Source: Luteipulveratus flavus
GTDB lineage: Bacteria > Actinomycetota > Actinomycetes > Actinomycetales > Dermatophilaceae
Length of the DNA stretch: 64,000 nt
Assembly (NCBI RefSeq): GCF_029439465.1
Contig: NZ_JAROAV010000038.1
Location: forward strand, 32,523 to 96,522
Direction of reading: 5' to 3'
Under the pieces are notes generated by a model. It was not told where the DNA came from. It made no database searches and saw only the letters and a list, made by a program, of their open reading frames with translations. The translations under genes and the position numbers were made by a program. This document shows positions 1 through 7,856 of this stretch, piece after piece. Each line of letters opens with the position of its first letter. Within the stretch, counting starts at the first letter, position 1.

Positions 1-1
1 G

Positions 2-97
2 GTGTGGGAGTACGTCAAGCACCGCAGGCAGGCCAACGCCCTGGCCGACGAGGTCGTGGACTCGTTCGACCCGGTCGACGACGGACGCCGGCACTGA
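2..97 (+). CDS. C-terminal end of an unidentified protein, cut by the window edge
   Basis: One open frame enters from the left edge and ends at a TGA, giving 31 residues that begin VWEYVKHRRQ and end in a charged, Asp/Arg-rich tail. The composition looks like a genuine actinobacterial C-terminus (mostly G or C at third codon positions), but it is too short to assign a family. It converges on the response-regulator gene to its right, with about 40 nt between the two stops. Function unknown. Confidence 0.5.
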   Translation: MWEYVKHRRQANALADEVVDSFDPVDDGRRH

Positions 98-138
98 TCT
101 GACGCGAGACCGGCCCGGCTGAGCCGACCCGGCCGGGT

Positions 139-807
139 TCAGTCCTCGTCGATGCCCTGCTCGATGGCGTAGCGGGCGAGCTCGACCCGGTTGGCCAGCT
201 GCAGCTTGCGCAGCGTCGACTGCACGTGGTTCTCGACGGTGCGGTGGCTCAGGTGCAGCCGGGTGCCGATCTGCCGGGCGGTCAGGCCCTTGGCGACCAG
301 TCGCAGCACCTCGGTCTCCCGATCGGTCAGCTGCGGGAGGTCCTGCCCGTCGTCGGGATCGGGCCCGGACGACATCCGGCGGTACTCGCCCAGCACGAGC
401 GCCGCGAGCCCCGGCGTGAACACCGCCTGACCGGCCGCGGTGGCCGTGACCGCGTCGACGAGCTCGGCGGCGGAGGCGGACTTCACCAGGTAGCCGGACG
501 CGCCTGCCTTCACGGCCTCGAGCACGTCGTCGCGCTCGGAGGAGGCGGACAGGACCAGGACGCGGGCGTGCGGCGCCGCGTCCAGCACGGCCGCGGTCGC
601 CTGTGCCCCGTTGCCGTCCGTGAGCTGCATGTCCATCAGCACGACGTCCGGACCGGTCGCGGCGGCCCGGCTCGCCGCCGACCGGACGCCGTCGGCGGTC
701 GCCACCACCTCGAAGCCGGCACCGGCCAGGTCCCGGCTCACGCCGTCGCGCCACATCGGGTGGTCGTCGACGACCATCACCGTGACCTGCGACTCGTCCT
801 CGCCCAC
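139..807 (-). CDS. NarL/LuxR-family response regulator paired with the MacS-like kinase
   Basis: DNA-binding response regulator of 222 aa. The receiver domain (about 8-125) has the acidic pair D14/D15, the probable phospho-acceptor D59 in VVLMDMQ and the conserved K109 in GYLVKS. A LuxR-type helix-turn-helix follows (about 158-220) with the hallmark LTDRETEVLRLVAKGL. It lies 16 nt downstream of the histidine kinase gene on the same strand, so the two are almost certainly one operon and a cognate pair. The kinase resembles the MacS family, so this would be the MacR partner, linked to morphology or cell-envelope control in Streptomyces; that role here is inference. Confidence 0.93.
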   Translation of the reverse strand: MGEDESQVTVMVVDDHPMWRDGVSRDLAGAGFEVVATADGVRSAASRAAATGPDVVLMDMQLTDGNGAQATAAVLDAAPHARVLVLSASSERDDVLEAVKAGASGYLVKSASAAELVDAVTATAAGQAVFTPGLAALVLGEYRRMSSGPDPDDGQDLPQLTDRETEVLRLVAKGLTARQIGTRLHLSHRTVENHVQSTLRKLQLANRVELARYAIEQGIDED

Positions 808-823
808 ACTGCTCCCTCGTCCG

Positions 824-1972
824 TCATCGTCGCGCGAGCGGGACGCGCAGCTCCCACTCGGTGCCCTCGCCGGGCGCCGTCTCGAGCACGGCCTCGCCGC
901 CGAGCTCTTCGACCCGGCCCCGGATCGACTTGCTGACGCCCATCCTGCCCGCTGTCTCGGCCGCTCTCAGCCGACCCGGCTCGATCCCGACGCCGTCGTC
1001 CCGCACGGTGACGACGACCGCGTCGTCCAGCTCCTCCACGAGCACGAACGCCCGAGCCTGCGGTCCCGCGTGCCGCTCGACGTTCGCGAGCGCCGTACGG
1101 ACGGCGCCCTCCAGCCCTTCGGCGACGCGCCGCGGGACGACGACCGCCGAGGCCGGTGCGGCCAGGTCGACGCCCGGGGGGACGACCGTCCGCAGCCGGC
1201 GCCGCAGGTCGACCGAGCCGCCGTCGCCCGTCACCGGCGCCGACTGCTCCGACAGCAGCACCCGGAGCGCCTGCTCCTGCTCTCCCGCGAGTGCGGCCAG
1301 CTCGCCGAGCTCGCCGCTCGCGCCGGCACCGCGCCGACGCATCAGCGCGAGCACCTGCAGGACGCCGTCGTGCACCTCGCGCGCAAGCCGTTCCCGCTCG
1401 TCGGTCGCGGCGCGGATGCGGATCGCCTCCGCCAGCTGGGCGTTGGCCCGCCGGGCGGCGGCGCTGGCGACGCCCATCGTCAGTCCGGCCGTGACGAGCA
1501 CCGGCACCGTGGAGTCGATGAGCACCCGGTTCAGGTCGTTCGTCGCATCGAGGCTGAGCAGGCCGAGCAGCAGCCCGCTGGCGACACCGGCCCACGGGCC
1601 GAGCAGGACGGCGGTGGACAGCGCCGCGTTCGTCACCCACAACGTCGTCGGAAGGGGCTGGTGGGAGCTCCAGAACGCCTCGTCGCTCACCAGGCGGCTC
1701 GCGTACATCAGGGCGATCGCGACGACGTGGTCGCCGATCACGACCTGGGTACGCCACCGGCCGGAGGTGAGGGCGAGCGCGGCCACCGCGGACCACACCA
1801 CCAGGACGGCGATGAGGGTCCAGCTGAGCGCCGGCCGGGTGTGCTGGTCGTCGGAGGAGATCTGGGTCGCCACGGCGTACGCGACGGTCGCTGCCCGGAA
1901 CGCCCCGGCCGCGCGCCAGAGCGGACGTGAGGGGTCCTGCGCCGGGGACTCGGCTGTCATGCGGGCCATCAT
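824..1972 (-). CDS. MacS-family sensor histidine kinase
   Basis: Membrane sensor kinase of 382 aa. The N-terminal half has several hydrophobic segments (about 48-70, 78-92, 112-140, 155-172). A HisKA_3-type dimerisation box follows with REVHDGVLQVL and H201 as predicted phospho-acceptor. The C-terminal ATPase domain has an N-box (LANVERHAG) and a G1 box (VRDDGVGIEP). The SRPLWRAAGAFR opening and overall layout match the actinobacterial MacS family. Start choice is uncertain: ATG codons at 1972, 1969 and 1960 are all possible and none has a clear Shine-Dalgarno sequence. The response regulator follows directly. Confidence 0.88.
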   Translation of the reverse strand: MMARMTAESPAQDPSRPLWRAAGAFRAATVAYAVATQISSDDQHTRPALSWTLIAVLVVWSAVAALALTSGRWRTQVVIGDHVVAIALMYASRLVSDEAFWSSHQPLPTTLWVTNAALSTAVLLGPWAGVASGLLLGLLSLDATNDLNRVLIDSTVPVLVTAGLTMGVASAAARRANAQLAEAIRIRAATDERERLAREVHDGVLQVLALMRRRGAGASGELGELAALAGEQEQALRVLLSEQSAPVTGDGGSVDLRRRLRTVVPPGVDLAAPASAVVVPRRVAEGLEGAVRTALANVERHAGPQARAFVLVEELDDAVVVTVRDDGVGIEPGRLRAAETAGRMGVSKSIRGRVEELGGEAVLETAPGEGTEWELRVPLARR

Positions 1973-2148
1973 GGCGGGCCGGAGGTGCTGCGGCAGCCGG
2001 GAGCACGGCGAAGGGGCCGGGCGTCCCCCGACACCCAGCCCCTCTCACCCGACCCCTCGGCTGTTACTGCTACTGCCTAGACGCGATGGCCCCCGGGTGA
2101 GGTTGCTTCCCGACCCGAGAAATCTTCAGCAATTTCTCAGGGGACGGC

Positions 2149-2182
2149 GAAAGCCCCGGAAGCCGAGGCTTCCGGGGCTTTC
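2149..2182 (-). terminator. Terminator hairpin of the Rpf/LysM gene
   Basis: A perfect 16-bp inverted repeat (GAAAGCCCCGGAAGCC and its complement) with a 2-nt centre lies 13 nt beyond the stop of the Rpf/LysM gene. Very stable G+C-rich stem, no long T tract, as usual for actinobacterial terminators. Confidence 0.85.
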
Positions 2183-2194
2183 AACCGTGCTGGA

Positions 2195-2971
2195 TCACGC
2201 AGGCAGGTTCAGGGTCTGACCCACGAAGATCATGTTGGGGTTGCTCACAGTCTTGCTGTTCGCGGCCCACAGCTGACGCCAGCTGGAGACGTCGTACTTA
2301 TCAGCCAGCTTGGCCAGGGTGTCACCGGACTTGACGGTGATGGTCTGGCCGCTGTGCTTCACAGCCGGGGCGGTGTGCACGTGGTGGCGCTTCACGGTGT
2401 GCTTCGGCGCGACGTGGGTGCGCACGACCTTGCGGTCGGCCTTCTTGGCGACCGGACGGTCGGCCTTCGGCGCGACGTGGGTACGGACGGCCTTCTTCGG
2501 CGCGACGTGGGTGCGCTCGACCTTGCGCTCGGTCTTCTTGGCGACCGGACGGTCGGCCTTGACGACCTTGCGCTCGATGCTGCGCGACGCACGCTGGGTG
2601 TCGCTGCCCGCGGAGGCGGCGCCACCGTTCGCACGGGTGAGGCCCGCACGCTTGGAGCAGACCGGCCACGCGCCCGGGCCCTGGCCCTGGAGGACGCGCT
2701 GAGCGACGCGAATCTGCTCGGAACGGCTGGCGTTCTGCGCCGAGCCGCTACCGCCGTAGGCGCGCCAGGTGGAGGGGGTGAACTGCAGGCCGCCGGAGAA
2801 ACCGTTGCCGGTGTTGATGCCCCAGTTGCCGGTGGACTCGCACTGCGCGACGCGGTCCCACACGTTGGTGTCAGCGTGGGCCTGGCCAGTCGTGCCGACC
2901 GTGACCGCGGCAGCAGCCGCAGCGCCGGTGGCAACCAGAGTGGTCACTCGTGCCTTGCGATTGTTAAGCAA
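2195..2971 (-). CDS. Secreted Rpf-like transglycosylase with LysM domain
   Basis: Peptidoglycan-cleaving resuscitation-promoting-factor-type protein, 258 aa from a TTG start. I chose TTG at 2971 because AAGGGAAG lies just upstream and it gives a proper signal peptide (MLNNRKAR, then an Ala-rich hydrophobic core ending AHA at 31-33). The Rpf domain follows at once (about 34-110) with [13 protein letters not shown], where E45 is the expected catalytic Glu, and [15 protein letters not shown]. The middle (about 125-205) is a basic Lys/His/Pro/Ala repeat tract with THVAPK and DRPVAKK units. A LysM domain (about 208-258) ends the protein. Family members cleave peptidoglycan in growth and resuscitation. 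A perfect CRP-type site lies upstream. Confidence 0.9.
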   Translation of the reverse strand: MLNNRKARVTTLVATGAAAAAAVTVGTTGQAHADTNVWDRVAQCESTGNWGINTGNGFSGGLQFTPSTWRAYGGSGSAQNASRSEQIRVAQRVLQGQGPGAWPVCSKRAGLTRANGGAASAGSDTQRASRSIERKVVKADRPVAKKTERKVERTHVAPKKAVRTHVAPKADRPVAKKADRKVVRTHVAPKHTVKRHHVHTAPAVKHSGQTITVKSGDTLAKLADKYDVSSWRQLWAANSKTVSNPNMIFVGQTLNLPA

Positions 2972-3223
2972 AAGTCTTCCCTTCGTGTTGCCGCCTCGCA
3001 GCGCACAGCGACAGGCACACCCGATGGGGGTGTCTGCCACGGTTGTTGTGCTCCGCCCCTCGCCGGCTCCGGAAGTTCCGGTTCTGCGCTCACAGGAGGG
3101 ATTCAGGCGAAGTGAGCGCGCCAACTGTTCGAGCTCAGGTCAGGATGACCAGTTCGAACATGACCGCGAGGTCAGAGGGATTAGCGGTCGAGGGCACCAG
3201 ATCGTTACCGCCCAGTCGCCGTT
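2972..3223 (-). other. Long structured 5' leader region of the Rpf/LysM gene
   Basis: About 250 nt separate the CRP-type site from the TTG start and hold no convincing gene. Visible structure: an 8-bp perfect stem (GCGCTCAC, 3086-3093, with GTGAGCGC, 3112-3119) whose loop contains GCCTGAATCC on the minus strand, a small CCGGAA/TTCCGG hairpin next to it, and an ACACCC/GGGTGT hairpin near 3017-3033. rpf genes of actinobacteria often carry a c-di-AMP (ydaO) riboswitch here; I do not see its GGGGACCCA core, so this stays a candidate structured leader only. Confidence 0.4.
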
Positions 3224-3239
3224 TGTGATCCCTTTCACA
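3224..3239. promoter_or_regulatory. Perfect CRP/GlxR-type operator upstream of the Rpf/LysM gene
   Basis: TGTGATCCCTTTCACA: both half-sites of the TGTGA-N6-TCACA consensus are exact. It lies about 250 nt upstream of the Rpf/LysM start. Published work places rpfA of Mycobacterium tuberculosis under the CRP-type regulator Rv3676 and rpf2 of Corynebacterium under GlxR, so position and target agree with a known scheme. No crp gene is in the window. Confidence 0.75.
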
Positions 3240-3249
3240 TGAAGGGAGG

Positions 3250-3300
3250 ACCCCAGATCAGCCCGGATGCGATATAGCAATCCCCGCGCTGACCTGGGGT
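3250..3300 (-). terminator. Stem-loop just after the lemA stop
   Basis: ACCCCAGATCAG (3250-3261) pairs with CTGACCTGGGGT (3289-3300), 11 of 12 positions, around a 27-nt loop. It lies immediately beyond the lemA stop and before the CRP site of the next gene, so it probably ends lemA transcription and insulates the Rpf promoter. Confidence 0.6.
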
Positions 3301-3301
3301 T

Positions 3302-4195
3302 TCACCGCTGCGGAGGCGGTCCCGCCGGGGGCTGCCCACCGCCCGGGAAATTTCCTCCCGGCGGGGTGTAACCCGGCCCCTGGGACCCCGGCTGAGGGGG
3401 TCCGGACTGCCCGTACGGGGGCGGTCCGTCCTGGGGCGACTGAGGCGTCTGGGGCTGCTGGGGCTGCTGGTACGGACCCGACGGAGCCTGGCCGGGCTGG
3501 CCGGTGGCCGTCGGAGCCGCCGCCTGACCGAACTCGACCGAGCTCGGCTGGACCGGCGATCCCGGGTCGGCACCGACGGGAGCACCCGGCCCGCCGGCGC
3601 CCGAGCCGGCTCCGAAGCTGACGTTCGGCGCGTTGCGCGCCGGCGCGTCGACCTCGAAGTACTCCTCCTTACCGATCTTCCCGAAGCCCGCGATGATGTT
3701 CGTCGGCACCGTCTCGACCTTGGTGTTGAGCTCGCGGACATTGGCGTTGTAGTAGCGCCGGCCGGCCGCGATGCGGTCCTCGGTGGAGGAGAGCTCGCCC
3801 TGCAGGGCCATGAAGTTCTGGTTGGCCTTCAGGTCGGGGTACGCCTCGGCGACGGCCATCAGGCGGCCGAGGGCCTGGGTGAGGACGTTCTCGTTCTGCG
3901 CGGCCGTCGCAGGGGTACTGGCGCCGCCGACCGCCGCCGCCCGGGCCCGGATGACCTCCTCGAGGGTGCCCCGCTCGTGGGTCGCGTACCCCTTCACGGT
4001 CTCGACGAGGTTCGGGATCAGGTCGTGCCGCCGCTTGAGCTCGACGTCGATCTGGTGCCACGCCTCCTGCACGAGGTTCCGCAGCTTGATCAGGCCGTTG
4101 TAGGCGAAGACCGCCCACAAGGCCAGCAGCACCAGCACGATGACGATGCCGATCAGGACCCACACCATGGGAGTTACCAGCTTTCTCGCAGACAC
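3302..4195 (-). CDS. LemA family membrane protein with Pro/Gln/Gly-rich tail
   Basis: 297 aa. A short N-terminus is followed by one membrane segment (about 11-30) and the LemA domain (about 30-190), recognisable from YNGLIKLRNLVQEAWHQIDV, the RRHDLIPNLVETVKGYA motif and the YYNANVRELNT segment. The last 100 residues are a low-complexity extension rich in Pro, Gln and Gly (PQQPQTPQSP-like), common in actinobacterial LemA proteins and probably disordered in the cytoplasm or at the surface. The function of LemA proteins is not settled. It stands alone and is followed by its own stem-loop. Start ATG 4195; only a distant GAGAAAG precedes it. Confidence 0.9.
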   Translation of the reverse strand: MSARKLVTPMVWVLIGIVIVLVLLALWAVFAYNGLIKLRNLVQEAWHQIDVELKRRHDLIPNLVETVKGYATHERGTLEEVIRARAAAVGGASTPATAAQNENVLTQALGRLMAVAEAYPDLKANQNFMALQGELSSTEDRIAAGRRYYNANVRELNTKVETVPTNIIAGFGKIGKEEYFEVDAPARNAPNVSFGAGSGAGGPGAPVGADPGSPVQPSSVEFGQAAAPTATGQPGQAPSGPYQQPQQPQTPQSPQDGPPPYGQSGPPQPGSQGPGYTPPGGNFPGGGQPPAGPPPQR

Positions 4196-4274
4196 GCGGA
4201 CTGGCGCCGAGCCTAGCCAAGGACGCCACCGGCGTACCGGTCGTCCACACCCCCGAGCGCCGCGGACCCTGCGG

Positions 4275-4943
4275 TCAGCCCGCCGCGCGGGCGAGGACCT
4301 GCTCGACGACGAGCGGGTCGGCGCCCAGCGGCGCGGTCACCAGGTCCGCCCCGGCACGCTGCAGCTGGGTGTGGAAGTGGCCGCGGCCGAGCAGGTACGC
4401 AGCGATCGCGACCCGGCGACCCGGTGCCTGGACGCGGGCCTGCGCCACCGCCGTGGGTACGTCGGGCTGCGCCGCCGACCCGTACGCGACGCGGACCGGA
4501 CCGCCCCAGACCGCTCGGAGCAGGCTCGCCATCTCCTGCGCGTCGTCGGCGGCCTCGGACCGGGACGACCCCGCCGCCGCGAGAACCACCTGGTCCTCCT
4601 GGGTCGCACCCGCCTCGACGAGCCGGTGGCGCAGGACCCGGGCCAGCCGCTCCCCCGGGCCGAGCGCCGGCGCAGCGGTCGTTCCCGGGTACGCCTCGAC
4701 GACCTGGGCGATGTCGACCCGCACGTGGTAGCCGGTGCTGAGCAGCAGCGGAACGATGAGCGGCGCCTCGCCCTCGGCGTACACCCGCCCGACCACGTCG
4801 GCCGGCTCCGGCTGCTGCACGTCGACGTAGGCGAGCTCGACCCGTCCGTCGTACCCGGCCCGTACCGCAGCGTGCAGGTCGACGACCGTGCGCTGCCCGT
4901 CGGGATCGGCGGTGCCGTGGGCGCACAGGACGAGGGGTCTCAT
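4275..4943 (-). CDS. Sirohydrochlorin ferrochelatase (CbiX/SirB type)
   Basis: 222 aa with two tandem CbiX-like halves, as in the long single-chain chelatases. H9 in LCAHGTAD and H72 in LSTGYHVRVD are the expected metal-binding and catalytic histidines. It would insert Fe2+ into sirohydrochlorin, the last step of siroheme synthesis, in the cytosol. It begins 19 nt after the CysG/CobA-like gene on the same strand, so the two genes together cover all three steps from uroporphyrinogen III to siroheme. A cobalt chelatase role cannot be excluded from sequence, but no other cobalamin genes are here. Confidence 0.85.
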   Translation of the reverse strand: MRPLVLCAHGTADPDGQRTVVDLHAAVRAGYDGRVELAYVDVQQPEPADVVGRVYAEGEAPLIVPLLLSTGYHVRVDIAQVVEAYPGTTAAPALGPGERLARVLRHRLVEAGATQEDQVVLAAAGSSRSEAADDAQEMASLLRAVWGGPVRVAYGSAAQPDVPTAVAQARVQAPGRRVAIAAYLLGRGHFHTQLQRAGADLVTAPLGADPLVVEQVLARAAG

Positions 4944-4962
4944 CGGTGGGTCCGCTCCGGCC

Positions 4963-6123
4963 TCAGGCCTCGTCCAGCACGGTCGCCACGTCGCCGATCA
5001 CGATCACGGACGGGTTGGCCACGCCGGCGGCGGTGACCCGCTCGGCGATGTCCGCGAGCGTGCCCCGCACCACGCGTTGCCTCGGCGTCCAGGCCCGGTG
5101 GACCACGGCCGCGGCGGTCTGCGGGTCGCGGCCGTCGCGCAGGAGCCGCGACGTCAGCTCGTGCAGCCGGCTCATGCCCATCAGGACCAGGATCGTGCCC
5201 GGCCACTGAGCCAGGACCGACGTCTCCAGCTCGTCGTGGCCGGAGACGACGAGGAACCCGGTCGCCGTGCCCCGGTGGGTCACCGGGATGTTCGCCGCGG
5301 CCGGTGCCGCGAGCGCACTCGTGACGCCCGGGACGACATCCACCTCGACACCCGCCTCCCGGCACGCCAGCAGCTCCTCACCGCCACGCCCGAGGACGAA
5401 CGGGTCGCCGCCCTTAAGCCGGACGACGTACTGCCCGCGCTGGGCCCGCTCGACGAGAATGCGGTTGATCTCCGGCTGCGGGATCGGATGGTGGTATGGG
5501 GTCTTCCCGACGTCCACGACCTCGACCTCGTGGGCGAGCTCGCGCAGGACGTCCGTCGGCGCGAGGCGATCGGTGACCACCACGTCGGCGCGGGCGAGCT
5601 CGCGGCGGGCGCGCAGCGTGAGCAGGTCCGGGCTGCCGGGGCCGCCACCGACGAGGACGACCCTGCCCTCGCCCGCTCGACGCGGCGGCAGGGCGACCTC
5701 GCCCTCCTGGAGAGCGGTCACCAGCCGGCTGCGTACCTGCTGGGCCAGATCGGGCCGCGGGCCGTCGACCGCCACGGCGTACCCGTCGACGTCCACCGAC
5801 TCGACGGCACGGGCGTCGACGCCCTCGCACCAGATGCGGTCGGCGGCACACCACTCGCGGACGGCTGCGTCGCGGGCGGCGTCGGCGTCCTGGATCGAGA
5901 CCAGCCAGACGTCCGTGAGGTCGGCTCGTACGACGTCGCGCCGCTCCCACGTCACGGTGGAGTGCTGCTCGGCCAGGTCTCGCAGGCCCTCGCAGGCGTG
6001 CGCGGTGACGACCCGTACGCGCGCACCCTCGTCCAGCAGCTCACGGCAGCGCCGCTCGGCGCCCGGGCCGCCGCCCAGCAGCAGGACCGGTCGACCGGTC
6101 AGGTCCAGACGGTGCAGGCTCAT
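4963..6123 (-). CDS. CysG-like fusion: precorrin-2 dehydrogenase plus uroporphyrinogen-III C-methyltransferase
   Basis: 386 aa, starting at ATG 6123 behind an excellent GGAGGTG. The N-terminal part (about 1-130) is a Rossmann-like CysG domain with GGGPGAERR in place of the usual glycine motif. The C-terminal part (about 145-385) is the SAM-dependent methylase with VGGGPGSPDLLTLRA, the VRLKGGDPFVLGRGGEE signature and GVTSALAAPAAANIPVTHRG. It makes precorrin-2 and then sirohydrochlorin. A longer frame upstream of 6123 is non-coding and contains a palindromic repeat. It is co-transcribed with the chelatase; siroheme serves sulfite or nitrite reductase, neither of which is in the window. Confidence 0.9.
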   Translation of the reverse strand: MSLHRLDLTGRPVLLLGGGPGAERRCRELLDEGARVRVVTAHACEGLRDLAEQHSTVTWERRDVVRADLTDVWLVSIQDADAARDAAVREWCAADRIWCEGVDARAVESVDVDGYAVAVDGPRPDLAQQVRSRLVTALQEGEVALPPRRAGEGRVVLVGGGPGSPDLLTLRARRELARADVVVTDRLAPTDVLRELAHEVEVVDVGKTPYHHPIPQPEINRILVERAQRGQYVVRLKGGDPFVLGRGGEELLACREAGVEVDVVPGVTSALAAPAAANIPVTHRGTATGFLVVSGHDELETSVLAQWPGTILVLMGMSRLHELTSRLLRDGRDPQTAAAVVHRAWTPRQRVVRGTLADIAERVTAAGVANPSVIVIGDVATVLDEA

Positions 6124-6262
6124 CGCCTCACCTCCTACGACAGTGGCGGGGCGCCGCCCTCCGGTGGCGGCAGGGCCCGGCGCACCTTCATCCGCGTCAT
6201 GGTCGCATCTGAGCCCGACTCGCGGACGCCGCCGACCGGATGGCGGGCACGTCCACCCCCAC

Positions 6263-6318
6263 CGGCGAAAGCTGGCCACCCGCACACCCATACCTGTGCT
6301 GGCCACCAACTTCTGCCG
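6263..6318. repeat. 56-nt palindromic repeat, copy A
   Basis: One of five near-identical 56-nt elements. Ends CGGCGAAAGCTGG and CTTCTGCCG; two 24-nt arms fold on each other around an 8-nt centre. It lies between the pyrE stop and the CysG-like gene. Confidence 0.85.
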
Positions 6319-6331
6319 GGGAGGGCAGATC

Positions 6332-6886
6332 TCAGCGCAGACCCAGGTCGTCCAGGCCGTACACGAACAGGTACGCGGGCACGTCCTGCTCGACACGCTC
6401 CTTGGCGCCGGTGTCGCGGTCGGCGATCACGGCCACCGCGACGACCTCGGCACCGGCCTCGCGGCAGGCGGCGACGGCCTCGAGCGCCGAACCGCCCGTG
6501 GTGGAGGTGTCCTCGACGACCAGCACGCGGCGGCCCTTGATGGACGGACCCTCGATGCGCTGCTGCAGCCCGTGGGCCTTGCCCCGCTTCCGGACGACGA
6601 ACGCGTCGAGCGAGCGGCTGTCGGCGGACGCGGCGTGCAGCATCGCGGTGGCGACGGGGTCGGCGCCCATGGTCAGCCCGCCGACGGCGTCGTACGAGAG
6701 GTCCTTGGTCAGCTCGAGCATCACCCGGCCGACGAGCGGAGCCGCGGCGCCGGACAGGGTGACCCGGCGCAGGTCGACGTAGTAGTCGCCCTCCTTGCCG
6801 GAGGACAGCGTCACCTTGCCGTGGACCACGGCCTGGTCGCGGATGATCTGCAGGAGCGCGGCGCGGTCGTTACCCGTATCAGTCAC
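6332..6886 (-). CDS. pyrE: Orotate phosphoribosyltransferase
   Basis: 184 aa. It makes OMP from orotate and PRPP in pyrimidine synthesis. Family marks are DYYVDLRRVTLSG near residue 35, the GGLTMGADPVATA segment and the PRPP loop VLVVEDTSTTGGSALEAV. Start is GTG 6886: it gives the normal length for the family and lies 8 nt after a TAGGCT hexamer, so the mRNA may be leaderless. Longer frames upstream are shadow sequence. Its 3' end is followed within 14 nt by repeat copy A, which may act as its terminator. Confidence 0.93.
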   Translation of the reverse strand: MTDTGNDRAALLQIIRDQAVVHGKVTLSSGKEGDYYVDLRRVTLSGAAAPLVGRVMLELTKDLSYDAVGGLTMGADPVATAMLHAASADSRSLDAFVVRKRGKAHGLQQRIEGPSIKGRRVLVVEDTSTTGGSALEAVAACREAGAEVVAVAVIADRDTGAKERVEQDVPAYLFVYGLDDLGLR

Positions 6887-6957
6887 GGACCCCGAGCCTA
6901 ACGGCCTGCCGGGGCGTGGCCGGCGCCTGCCGGTCCGGCCGCCCCCAGCGGTCGAGC

Positions 6958-7728
6958 TCAGGTGCCGGGACGGTGCCGGCGGCGGAACGCTCTGCTGCGC
7001 GCGACGCCGCGCGGCAGGACGTCCAGCAGACCCACGGCCGCCTTGTACTGCACCCCGGGCACCGACACGACCCGTCCTCGGTCGACGTCGTCGAGGCACT
7101 GCCGGACGACGGTGTCCGCGTCCAGCCAGAGCGCATCGGGCAGACCCTGCCCGCGGATGCCCGCCCGCTCGTGGAACTCGGTGCGGGTGAGCCCCGGGCA
7201 CAGCGCCGTCACGGTGACGCCGCTGCCCGCGAGCTCGGCCGCGAGCGACTCCGAGAACGTGGTCACGTAGCTCTTGGCGGCGGCGTACGTGCCGGTCGCG
7301 AGGAAGCCCGCGACCGACGACACGTTGACGATCGCGCCGTGGCCGCGCCGGCGCATCGCCCTCGCCGCGGCATGGCTGAGGACCAGCGGCGCGCGCACCA
7401 GCACGGCCAGCAGGTGCTCCTCGTCCACGACGTCGTTCTCCAGGAACGGGCTGCCGAGCGAGTAGCCGGCGTTGTTGACCAGCAGGTCGATCGGACGAGC
7501 CGGGTCGGCGAGGCGATCGGCGACGTCCTGCACGTCGAGGCGCTCGGACAGGTCGGCGGTGACGACCTCGACGGCCACGCCGTGACCGTCCTCCAGCCGC
7601 GTCCGCAGGTCGGTGAGCCGGGCCTCGTCGCGCGCGACGACCACCAGATCGTGACCGCGCGCGGCCAGCTGCTCGGCGAACGACTTCCCGATGCCGGCGC
7701 TCGCGCCGGTGACCAGAGCGGTAGCCAT
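6958..7728 (-). CDS. Short-chain dehydrogenase/reductase
   Basis: 256 aa classical SDR: TGASAGIG cofactor loop (8-15), NNAG motif, catalytic Ser in NVSSVAG, and the Tyr/Lys pair in TYAAAKS. VVVARDEARL after the second strand suggests NADP(H) preference. The extended C-terminus ends in a basic RRRHRPGT tail. Substrate unknown. It precedes pyrE by 71 nt on the same strand, but pyrE seems to have its own promoter. A TAGACT hexamer lies 7 nt before the ATG with little room for a Shine-Dalgarno sequence, so translation may be leaderless. Confidence 0.88.
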   Translation of the reverse strand: MATALVTGASAGIGKSFAEQLAARGHDLVVVARDEARLTDLRTRLEDGHGVAVEVVTADLSERLDVQDVADRLADPARPIDLLVNNAGYSLGSPFLENDVVDEEHLLAVLVRAPLVLSHAAARAMRRRGHGAIVNVSSVAGFLATGTYAAAKSYVTTFSESLAAELAGSGVTVTALCPGLTRTEFHERAGIRGQGLPDALWLDADTVVRQCLDDVDRGRVVSVPGVQYKAAVGLLDVLPRGVARSRAFRRRHRPGT

Positions 7729-7856
7729 ACCCCGGAGTCTAGGAGCGCCGCGCGCTGTCGCCCGTGGGTTCGCGCGTGGCTGGAGATGATCGACGGGATC
7801 CGTCTCGCGTCCCGCTCCGTCGGAGCACCTGATTCGACCGACGACGAGGAGAGATC

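Noticed and set aside
2310..2702. Open frames on the plus strand opposite the Rpf/LysM gene
   Set aside because: They mirror its Lys/Arg/Pro/Ala repeats and have no ribosome site; shadow frames.
3135..3161. Eight-codon upstream frame in the Rpf leader
   Set aside because: No good ribosome site and no codon pattern suggesting attenuation; kept only as a remark in the leader finding.
3086..3220. ydaO c-di-AMP riboswitch before the Rpf-like gene
   Set aside because: A GCCTGAATCC segment and stems are present, but the conserved GGGGACCCA and the 3' CAGCTAACC-type motifs are not, so I did not call it; a covariance search would decide.
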